Below are positions 54,173 through 64,000 of a stretch of DNA of 64,000 nucleotides, in pieces (position 1 is the first letter of the stretch; every line of letters begins with the position of its first letter). The stretch covers positions 2,374,501 to 2,438,500 of the forward strand of contig JAJGOT010000037.1 of NCBI GenBank assembly GCA_022457155.1, written 5' to 3'. The DNA comes from Cladopsammia gracilis. Taxonomy: Eukaryota > Cnidaria > Anthozoa > Scleractinia > Dendrophylliidae. A program made the position numbers and the translations under genes. The notes below the pieces were generated by a model. It was given only the letters and a program-made list of their open reading frames with translations. It did not search any database and was not told the origin of the DNA.

Positions 54173-54600
54173 TACAAAATGTTTGACTGATTCATAGCAA
54201 TTATCACTAAAGATTTGAAAACTTAAAAAAAAATCCCAGATATCCTGAATGCGATTTCCTGTTTATTTAGGGCCTTAAAAAAAGTTAATGGCAATTCGGG
54301 CAGGAGGGGAAATCCGGGTTCTATCACATGACTACCAGATCGGGAGATCCCATGAGATAGCACAGCGCACGCGCAAGATCATTGCATAGCTTGCGTCGCC
54401 AGCAAGATCACGTCTAAACGTATTGTCGTTGGGATTTCGCTTAAAAATTGCTTGGTCTTACGCAGTAAGGCTCAAATAAGCAAACAGTGAGTCAACATAA
54501 CATAGTTGACCCTATTCAAATCTTACTGTTAAAGATTTGCTTCTACTTGCACTTCAACGTAGTTGAAGTACGACAAGTTTCACGCTCAAACTTGAGCATC
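54173..54600. other. Likely 5' terminal region of the DIRS element
   Basis: Between the Harbinger remnant and the DIRS gag start. No gene. The exact DIRS terminus was not located. Confidence 0.4.
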
Positions 54601-55602
54601 ATGGCGGACAAGCACGGCGCGAGTAAAAAAGACATGTTGAGGGACGATAGTCCACCGGGCCCTCCAGATACCGGATCAATGTTCGCCGCTCTTCTCCAGG
54701 AGATGAAAAAGATGAATGAGAACATATTGTCCATGAGTGAGCCGCTGAATCTATAGCTAGCGAAGAACCTCCTAAAGGAGAAAACAATGACACGGTGTCA
54801 CTCGACGGGCTAGTAGCGAGTAGCCAAGCTTTACAGCTAGCGGTTCATCAGAACCGAATGTTTTGGCGGATATCGCTCGTGACTTGGATGCCAGGGAGAA
54901 AAGTGGTCCAGATGCCAGCGAGGGTCTGGCGGATATTGTAAACTCTCCTTTGAAAGAGAGGTTGCCGGACGAGAAAATACAGTCGAAGATTGATCTTTAC
55001 CCTCCGGCATCCACAAAACTTGACCGGTCTCCGGACGACATGTGTAAACCACCTAATATGGAACCAAATATCCGCTACGTCGAGGACAAACGACTCCGGA
55101 ACCCAAACATCACAGAATGCGTTAGTGGCAGGCGTAGTCGCCATGATTAAGGCAACAGACTTGAGTCCTTGAATCTGAACTGAAGGACAGCAAAGAACTG
55201 GTCAAGTTTATGACTGACGCCATTGCGCTTACACTTAAAGGTCACGACTTGGATCACGACTTGAACACCGCTCGACGCCGAGCGATGAAGAATGACCTCA
55301 ATAAGGATTATGCTGCATTATGCAGTAGCTCACCGGTCGACCAGATATACGAGTATCTCTTCGGAGACCTCGCCAAGTTGGCAAAAGACATCACAGATGC
55401 GAACCGACTCACTAAAAAAGTACGTCCGTCAGGCCCACAGGCTAGTTACAGCCGTGATGGAAGTAGTAGGATTGGCGGTAGAAAAATGTACGGACATCAC
55501 AACAACAACCGCTATGCTCCTTATCGGGGAAGACCCGATTTTTTATCCAAGGGCCACCATCTTCGCAGCAGGAAGAAAGAGTTGGCCACAAACAAACAGT
55601 AA
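54601..55602 (+). pseudogene. DIRS gag-like protein, frameshifted
   Basis: Starts MADKHGASKKDMLRDDSPPG with FAALLQEMKKMNENILSMSE. It continues in other frames as IARDLDAREKSGPDASEGLA with DEKIQSKIDLYPPAS, and then 55210-55602, LDHDLNTARRRAMKNDLNKD with YAALCSSSPVDQIYEYLFGD, ending in a basic arginine/glycine-rich stretch likely to bind nucleic acid. At least three frameshifts. Confidence 0.72.
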
Positions 55603-55639
55603 ACAATGAGGTAAGCTCAAATGATGTTGAGTTTTTACG

Positions 55640-56628
55640 CGACCTTACGACCTTTCAAGCAGGCAAACTGAGAGAGTTTGTGCCCAGTTGGCATAAGATT
55701 ACAAGTGATAGAAACATTAGACCATGTCGGCTGGTGTAAAAATTCCTTTGAAGAAGGCCTAGTGCCTTGTAAAATACAACACAGACCAAGTGTCTTTAAT
55801 GCTCAAGAAGAGCTTATAGTTCAACAAGAAATTAAAACCCTATTATCGATCAAAAGGAGTAATTCAATCATCACATCGTGCACCTGGCGAATTTATATCC
55901 ACGATTTTGCTTAGACCCAAATCTGATGGGTCATATCGTATGATTCTTAACCTAAAAGAATTTAATGCATCAGTGGAGTACCATCATTTAAAAATGGACA
56001 CACTGGACACAGTGACAAAAATGATTAAGCCAGGTTGCTATATGGCATCCGTTGACTTGAGGGATGTCTACTACACAGTGCCTATACACAAAGATCACCA
56101 ATTTTTTTTTTTTTTTTTAATTTTAATTTAAGGGTTGCTTTTATAAATATACGTGCCTCCCCAATGGCCTCTCAAGTGCTCCACGCATCTTTATAAAACT
56201 GTTTAATCCAGTTTATTCAACATTGCACAACCAAGGCCATGTAAGCATGGGTTATATCGGTGACTCCTATTTGCAAGGTGATACCAGGGAAGAATGCAGT
56301 CTAAACATTATTAGCATTTCCAAATTATTCACTATTCATCCCTACACAAACTCTGGTTTTCCTTGGCTTTATCCTTGACTCAGTCAATATGACAATCTCG
56401 CCTACACCAGTAAAGATAGAAAAGACTGTCAAAGCTTGTCGCCAGATTATACAGAAGGCGACACCCCATATTTTAGATGTAGCCAGGGTTATCAGTCTAA
56501 TCATTTCATTGTTCCCAGGGGTAGAGTATGGACCTCTCCACTACAGGGTACTCGAACACGATAAAACAAATGCACTTGCAACTTATGCAGGGAATTTTAA
56601 TATGCCAATGTAATTGTCAGGGGCATCT
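55640..56628 (+). pseudogene. DIRS reverse transcriptase, mutated
   Basis: Readable blocks: FVPSWHKITSDRNI, HRAPGEFIS, LLRPKSDGSYRMILNLKEFN, HHLKMDTLDTVTKMI and CYMASVDLRDVYYTVPIHKD. An 17-base T-run then replaces expected codons. Next come CLPNGL.SAPRIF-like sequence and GHVSMGYIGDSYLQGDT. The catalytic YIDD motif is YIGD here: the first Asp is Gly, which would abolish activity. 56389-56613 (VISLIISLFPGVEYGPLHYR) is the connection towards RNase H. Confidence 0.82.
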
Positions 56629-56638
56629 ATCCAGGAGC

Positions 56639-57744
56639 GTTTGGCCTGGATAGGTAGACTGCTCAGTGATTCCAACGACAACTGGAAAGCCATACCGAAT
56701 TATTATTTCGATAAATATGGGGGCTTACTCTTTCTTCTTAAATGTCATTATAATACGGCAAATCTCGATAAAAATTTACCCTCATTTTATCGTGAATTAC
56801 TAGACTACTTTCAAGAATTTACTAATTATTCAAAAGACAACAAAGGTGATCTCATTCTTTGGAATAATAGGAAAATAACTATGGAAAACAATTGTGTTTT
56901 TTGGAAACACTGGTTTGATAAGGGAATTTATTTTATAAGTGATTTGTTAAATTCAGAAGGGAAATTTCTGACGCTCGAAGACTTCCAAAATAAATTCAAA
57001 ATTAAAGTGATTTTTTTTGCATTATTTTCAACTAATTGCTGCCATCCCTCCTGATCTGAAGAGAAAGGCATTTGATTCTCCCACCGCTGATCTACTCAGT
57101 GCACCTTGAGAATACCATCAGTTGGAGGATAGAACATAAGTGTTATCCAAAATGCGCTGTAAAAACTACTACAAACTGTTTATAGAAAAACTTGCTGTAG
57201 AGCCGACCGCTGTTAGGTCCTGGAATATATAAATACCTCCCGGAATTTACTGATCGTGACTGGGTCAAATGCTTTGCGGAAATATATAAGTCATCTAAGG
57301 ACAACAATCTAAGACAATTTTCTTTTAAAGTCATGCACAGGATAATCCCGACTAAGAAAAAACTGAAGAAGTATAATTTGATCGTTGATGATGCATACTC
57401 TTTCTGCTTCAATCCAGACTCAATAGAACATACTTTTATACATTGTAACGTAACGAATCGACTAATTTCTTTACGAAGACTTTAAGATGGTTTAATGATT
57501 ATCATAACGCAAAGATACAACTTTCAAATAAGCAAAAGTGTAATGCGACTGACGGATTTTTAGTTTCATTGTTGTCTTTTTTCCGTTTTTTCCCTTTCTT
57601 TTGTTTAAATACTATCTGTAGGTCTCGTGTAAATATATAATTTATAGCCTATAATGTAGATATGATTTGTAGTTTTGTAAATCTTAGTTGTAACCTGTAA
57701 TTTGTGATTGTGGAATGTTAAAATAAATATCTCTGAAAAGAAAA
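56639..57744 (+). mobile_element. 5'-truncated L1/Tx1-like LINE inserted in the DIRS element
   Basis: Target duplication atccaggagc lies at 56629-56638 and 57745-57754, and DIRS sequence resumes directly after it. The insert encodes the end of a LINE ORF2: RLAWIGRLLSDSNDNWKAIP, NNCVFWKHWFDKGIYFISDL, then after a frameshift VKCFAEIYKSSKDNN and MHRIIPTKKKLKKYNL. A zinc-finger-like CFNPDSIEHTFIHCNVT (zf-RVT type) lies at about 57408-57458. It ends with tgttaaaataaatatctctg and an A-rich tail. No RT catalytic core: truncated on insertion. Confidence 0.88.
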
Positions 57745-57754
57745 ATCCAGGAGC

Positions 57755-58479
57755 TACATTGGTGAATTACATATGCGCCACAGGCCAAGAAGCACATTTC
57801 AAGGCTGTGCTCTTAGAAGAATCACAGGGAGCCCAATGGCTCCAAACTATGAAATATGGGGAGCCCAGCACTTAAGCTTTATGCAAAAGTAAGTTTTTCT
57901 ACTCGCCCGAAGATAAACGTAAGGAGCCTGAGGCCCTTGGGCACTGCTAGAGCACAGCCCGGCATATGCTACCCTACACCCTCAATGATTATACAGTCAG
58001 ATGCTTCAAAAAAGGGGTGGGGAGCAGTATTTCATGGAAGGAAGATTGGGGGAAGGGGGACCCCATCTGAGGCTTTAAAGCACATTGACATACTAGAACT
58101 GCAGGCAGCATTTTTTGGCCTTAAATCCTTTGTAAATCACAGCACAGGAATACATATTCAGCTCCAGCTAGATAACACAACAACAGTGGCATATGTTAAT
58201 AATATGGGGGGTTCTAAGTCACTGGAGCTAGACCAACTAGCTAAAGAGCTGTGGCAATGGTCAATTTCTCGTGAAATATGGGTCACTGCTGTTCACATTC
58301 CTGGAGTATCAAATACAGATGCAGATGAACAGTCACGTCATTTCAATGATAAGCATGAGTGGGCTCTGAACACTAGAGCTTTCCAAGAAATCACAGCTGA
58401 ATACCCTGAGCTTAATATAGACCTGGAAACCAGACCCCGGGTGCTCTTTTGTAGATGCATTTTCACTAAATTGGCATAA
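57755..58479 (+). pseudogene. DIRS RNase H domain
   Basis: After the LINE, the frame EELHW is stopped by TGA where W is expected. From 57856 the frame is open: SMIIQSDASKKGWGAVFHGR (first catalytic Asp), IDILELQAAFFGLKSF (Glu), IHIQLQLDNTTTVAYVNNMG (Asp) and VTAVHIPGVSNTDADEQSRH (last Asp region). All four expected acidic positions can be pointed to. This domain removes RNA from the RNA-DNA hybrid during copying. Confidence 0.85.
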
Positions 58480-58521
58480 TTTTAATTTTTATGCATTTCC
58501 ACCCTTCAGCTTGATTCCACG

Positions 58522-59360
58522 ATGCCTCCAGAAAATCAACAAACACAGGGCAAAAGGAATTCTTGTTGTCCCGTTACGGCCCAGCCAACCATGGTTCCCA
58601 CTTCTTCTACAGCATCTTTACAAACTCCCATGGATCCTGAACCCAGACAAGAAACTCCTTCAACACCCAGGGCACCAGGAACCACACCCGCTGTGGAGAA
58701 AACTGAGATTGATGGTATGTCCTGTCTCAGGAATTCCTTCACAAAATACAACTTTTCTGGAACCGTGGCCGACATCCTTATGGCATCATGGCGATCAGGT
58801 ACCCAAAAACAGTACAAGACCTACATTGAGCAGTGGATCAAGTTTTGTGGTGAAAGGAAAATTAATTGTTATTCCCCACAAATCAGCGAAGCTTTAGACT
58901 TCTTGGCAGGCCTATATGACAAACACTTTAGCTACTCCACACTGAACACTGCACGATCAGTTCTCTCGTCAATCTTGCATATGGAGGACTGTAAAAACTT
59001 TGGTTCACATCCACTTACAGTGCGATTTATGAACGTTTTTTTTTTTTTAAAAAAAAAAAAAGAACTGCAGAGAAGTAGAGAAGTTGACACTGAGATCTGA
59101 CACCAAAGCAGCTAATGTTACTCCTACTGGTCACAGGACAAAGAGGACAATCAATACACTTAACATTGCAACTATGCATCTTAGTAATACCTCTTGCGTC
59201 TTTCAACTGAATAGTCATACTAAAACAAGCAAGCCTGGGCAAGCAGCATCAACTATCAGTATCCAGCATTTATACAATATACAATTTATACAATTTTCTG
59301 GAATAACCCATTTTACACACGTTGCATGCGATTTAGTAACACAGGAATACTAATTTTTTT
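58522..59360 (+). pseudogene. DIRS tyrosine recombinase, C-terminally truncated
   Basis: After a proline/threonine-rich leader: VADILMASWRSGTQKQYKTY, IEQWIKFCGE, ISEALDFLAGLYDKHFSYST and LNTARSVLSSIL. This is the N-terminal core-binding domain. It breaks at a T-run/A-run (59038-59061). Beyond this, in another frame, LRSDTKAANVTPTGHRTKRT and LNIATMHLSNTSCVFQLNSH correspond to the start of the catalytic domain, with the box I Arg in TGHR (usually TGQR). The HxxR and Tyr boxes are absent. Confidence 0.8.
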
Positions 59361-59906
59361 ATATCAATTGTCAATTTTCTTTTTACAGCATGTGGGCCAC
59401 ATGTTCGTGTAAACTGGGAGTGCCGTGCTTAAATAGTTTGGGCACGGTACCGAAATTTGGGGGTGCCGTGCCGATGTTTTGCGCGTGTAAATGGGGCTGA
59501 CACAGTGTTTGTTTTTCCATCCTTATTTCATCAACTCAGCAAAGTAAAAACAGATCGCAGCTGAGAGATGTTTTGTTATCGTTGTTTTCGAGTTTTATAA
59601 TATACGATAAATTTTTAAGCCAAATAAACTCTCATAAGTTGATCTTTCAACTGTATTTAAATGTACCTTTCAAATACAGGTACTGTCCAGTTTGTTTTAT
59701 ACTGAGGAACTCAGTACCTTGTCTGCGTTTTAGATTTCGAACTCTCCGTTAAGTTTATGATTTCTTTGCTTCTGGGCCAGTTTTTGATTACTGGGATATA
59801 TATTATAATATTATAATTGTAGTCACAGGTCGTTGTGGAGCAATTATTTCAAGCGATAATTGAAATGAAAAATAATATTAGGTGGCATTTTTACGTCTGA
59901 CCATAG
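59361..59906. other. No gene; terminal-repeat-like segment
   Basis: 59413-59503 has gtgccgtgc words and ends cgcgtgtaaatggggc, the inverse of 50568. The rest is AT-rich and unassigned. Confidence 0.45.
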
Positions 59907-59909
59907 TAA

Positions 59910-60111
59910 AGCCTGGTTCACACTAGCGAAATAACAACATAACGGCGAGGTCACGAAAATGCAAAACACAACTTATATCCATGTTTTACGTCACCAGTGT
60001 GAACAATACAACATAACGACATAATGGGAACATAATAACATAAACATAAAGCATTCTTTACGTCGTTATGTCCATGTTCGTATGTCGTTATGTCGCGCGG
60101 TGAACCGGTCT
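59910..60111. mobile_element. MITE with TAA target duplication and CATAACGAC words
   Basis: The ends are agcctggttcacactagcga and, inverted, agaccggttcaccgcgcgac. TAA lies at 59907-59909 and 60112-60114. The body has repeated acataacgacataa words on both strands. Confidence 0.8.
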
Positions 60112-60570
60112 TAAGGTTAAGTTTTTCAAACATGCTTACGCATTCGCCTCGCCTCGCCTTCGCTTGCTTATATTTAATGAAATCGGCTTTCTTTTTTTGG
60201 GAAAGGGGTTAGGTTTGTTCGAGTCTGACCGATTTAACTAAATTGTTCACACATGGTTGGAGATGCAAGGTTTTTCCCCTACAGCTGCCACAACGTAACG
60301 TATGTTCGTATCAAAAGTAGGATTTTTCACTGAAATCCATATCAGGAAGTAAATTCTGATAGGTTTCGAAGAATCCTTTTTATTGTATAAATGCTACACG
60401 CTTCTACATTCTACATGATAATTTCTCGTATCAGATTTCAATTCAAACTGCGATCCACATGACTCAGTGTTCATTTATTCAACGGGGGTGTAGCATGACC
60501 AGCCGACATAATAATGCACAATTACTACTAGCGCCGTTAGAAACGTACACAAAAGACCTTTCATCTCAAG

Positions 60571-62051
<1,481 letters not shown>

Positions 62052-62562
62052 TCTCAAGTGATCCACAACAAAAACCAAGTTTCGACACAGGTATCCCAGG
62101 ACACAGGGCGAGCGCTTTGGCAAATATCATAATAATGAAAACTTTGTATGGGAATTCTAGAAGCATGAAACCAACTATTTTTTAAATAAAATGCGTTTCT
62201 TATCTACCACGGTGGCGGTGTATTTGTGGAAAGTATTTTTTTTTTATTTCGATAATCGACTGAATTAAGGCAGTACCGGTCTGTTCGATTCTGTTTAACA
62301 GTGCACGTACCAAGTTTTATGAGTTTTGAAGATGATAAAACAGTACTCAGTTTGCACTGGTTTAAAAATTATATTGTTCTATGAACGATTCTGCCAAACT
62401 CCAGCAGTACCTATTTTTTTTTTTATTTTCGTTTAACAACACAGTATAATTATAACTGTCATATTTTCTGGCGGCTACACAAAGTGTGTAGGTAATTATA
62501 TTCCTAACAAGCTTTTATTTTAACTTGATTTCATCCCAGGTGTTTAAGTGACAACCGGTCAA

Positions 62563-62625
62563 ATCAAAGGGCTCTTAAAGCCATCTCGTTAATGCGTTAG
62601 AATGCGAGGTTACTAAAAAAAAGAA
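62563..62625 (+). mobile_element. LINE 3'-end fragment related to the tandem-unit LINE tail
   Basis: atcaaagggctcttaaagcc with atctcgttaatgcgttagaa matches 253-310 and its counterparts. Only the last ~60 bp are present. Confidence 0.65.
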
Positions 62626-62629
62626 TGTC

Positions 62630-63420
62630 TGTTGTCAAAGGTATTAGGTGGCGTTGTGTTCTTGCGTCTAGGGTGTTGAGAAAAGTCTATGAGGGAGGTA
62701 AAACACACTTTTGATGAATGGACTACAATGTGAGTTGCCTTATGTTTTTGGAAAATCAAATAAATTCGCAATGATATAGAATTGAAACAGGAAGTAAATG
62801 TACAAAAGTTCCTCAATTCGTCTTCTTACTTTCACGTTGTCTCACGTATATCACGAGACGTTATTTTTCTCTAGATGAGACTTCTTTCGATGTCATGCAA
62901 GTTTCTTGTTCAACTGTTTTACTATTCCGACACCTCTTCACGCGCATTTCTTTCCTCAGTCTCTCTATTTGTTTTCTTGCTCCTATGGGTAAGGGAGGTG
63001 ATCATTAAGGATTTCGGGTTCAATACGTTCTCAATTCATTCGTCGACGGCGTAACTAATGATTCTAAACGGCTGTTGAAAACGTAATTTTTTAGTAGGAT
63101 TTGTGTTAGGCTTGTAATGTTTTTAAAGGAAAAAATTTGGAAGAATAATCAGTAGTTTGAATTTCAGTGACGTGAGTTTTATTTCTCATTTTATAGATTA
63201 GTCGTTTTAATTTCTCTTATTAGGGATACCGATCGAAGAGGTAGAGTAAATTGTCGGAGAGTGATGCTGTGGTAATGTGCACTTGGTGCTTGGATAAAGG
63301 GTAGTGACGTGAAAAATGAAAAGAATGAATAGCAAAAACCATGAAGACAAATCAAATGGTAGAGTGATGTTTCTTTTCTTTGTGTTGGTTTGTCGTAAGT
63401 ATCGGTCTGTTGTTTTATTT
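62630..63420. other. No gene recognised
   Basis: AT-rich. The minus-strand frame at 63207-63464 has no recognisable domain. Confidence 0.45.
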
Positions 63421-63770
63421 ATTTTGATGTGAAAATGGCGGGAAAATGGTGATCGCGTGGTCATTTTTCGGTGACGTTTGCTATGGGCGCAGTTATAGTA
63501 ATTGGTTTTAATGGCATAGGTAGTGATTTTGAGAGAACCGCGGAGTTTTCTCGCTGACGTGAAAATGGCGGGAAAATGGCGAGCACGTGGTCATTTAAAC
63601 ACTACGGAAACGGATGTGTTCGTGTCCGTGATCGGAAACCCTGCGGAAACGCGTAGAGAATGAATAAATTTCTTGTTACGTGTTTCCCGTTGTATCCGCG
63701 CCGCGGAAACGCGACTGAAACTCAAAGTTTCATGTTTCCGTAACATTTCCGAGTTACGGAAACTCCTTAT
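63421..63770. repeat. Direct repeat with E2F-like words and a GGAAAC-rich patch
   Basis: gtgaaaatggcgggaaaatgg followed by cgtggtcattt occurs at 63429-63464 and 63559-63596. It contains ggcgggaaaa, an E2F-type word. From 63599 to 63770, words such as acggaaac and gtttccgt recur on both strands, including a small inverted pair (gtttccgtaac and gttacggaaac). Could be a foldback element or the edge of a promoter. Confidence 0.55.
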
Positions 63771-64000
63771 TTCACCCTGTGGATCGTTTTCGCGGTATCG
63801 CTGGATTAATTCTTGTCTTGCTGTTGAAGTAAGAGCTTCGAAGATGATTTGGAGCTTCTCTTATTGTTGTCAGCGGTGAAGCTCGGTTGTATAGCCGTTG
63901 CCAGTGGTGCCACGCAGCATGACTAGCTTGTGTTTTAGATCAAAGACATCTAGTTGAGTCTTGTATTTATTCTTTTCATCCATACGCCTAATGATAGACA

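Larger units (their letters stand above)
54601..59360 (+). mobile_element. DIRS-type tyrosine-recombinase retrotransposon, decayed and interrupted
   Basis: Gene order on the plus strand is gag-like, reverse transcriptase, RNase H, tyrosine recombinase, as in DIRS1-group elements, which integrate with a recombinase instead of an integrase and make no target duplication. It carries many frameshifts, a stop in the RT/RNase H connection, an altered RT catalytic motif, two long homopolymer tracts replacing coding sequence (56102-56118 and 59038-59061), and an inserted LINE (56639-57744). The recombinase C-terminus and the 3' repeats are missing or unrecognisable after about 59360. Confidence 0.88.

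Noticed and set aside
54848..55144. Minus-strand frame over the DIRS gag
   Set aside because: Antisense shadow of gag.

Overview
This is eukaryotic, intron-containing, AT-rich DNA, almost certainly from an invertebrate metazoan. The mix of Penelope-like elements (PLEs), a DIRS element, CR1/L2-like and L1/Tx1-like LINE pieces, tRNA-derived SINEs and an insulin-receptor-like gene fits an anthozoan cnidarian (coral or anemone). The species is an inference; nothing here names it. No prokaryotic genes, operons or CRISPR arrays were seen. Nearly all long open frames are decayed transposon proteins or translations of repeats.

Layout. (1) 1-15945: a head-to-tail array of a ~6.45 kb unit (two full copies and one partial). 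Each full unit holds a LINE reverse-transcriptase tail, a G-run, a PIF1-like helicase pseudogene split by a ~1 kb terminal-inverted-repeat element with 10-bp target duplications, a PLE reverse-transcriptase pseudogene and a tRNA-derived SINE. (2) 16-30 kb: DNA transposons nested inside each other, with microsatellites, a RecQ-like helicase remnant, an AGCCGTTC minisatellite and several foldback elements. (3) 30312-35611, minus strand: the one convincing host gene. Four phase-compatible exons encode the signal peptide, first L domain and furin-like cysteine-rich region of an insulin/IGF-receptor-like protein; its introns carry a pogo/Tigger-like element, a LINE fragment and a possible Gypsy integrase remnant. 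The second L domain and the kinase were not found. (4) 35.6-48 kb: a ~2 kb inverted repeat, MITEs, LINE and SINE copies. (5) 49186-50552: a 5'-truncated PLE that keeps its GIY-YIG endonuclease, bracketed by inverted copies of its own end and carrying a hammerhead-like motif. (6) 52975-54169: a Harbinger remnant with both a transposase piece and a Myb-like piece. (7) 54601-59360: a DIRS-type element (gag, RT, RNase H, tyrosine recombinase) interrupted by an L1-like LINE with an exact 10-bp target duplication. (8) 60-64 kb: a second copy of a dispersed repeat also present near 38-41 kb, here split by a ~1.5 kb element.

The most interesting pattern is a group of five elements flanked by TTAA, with CCCT-type ends (piggyBac-like). 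Each carries, in the same order, a G-run, a perfect CRE palindrome, YY1-type sites and an RFX X-box-like palindrome. Several insertions can be read exactly because target duplications, or a related empty site, lie in the same window.
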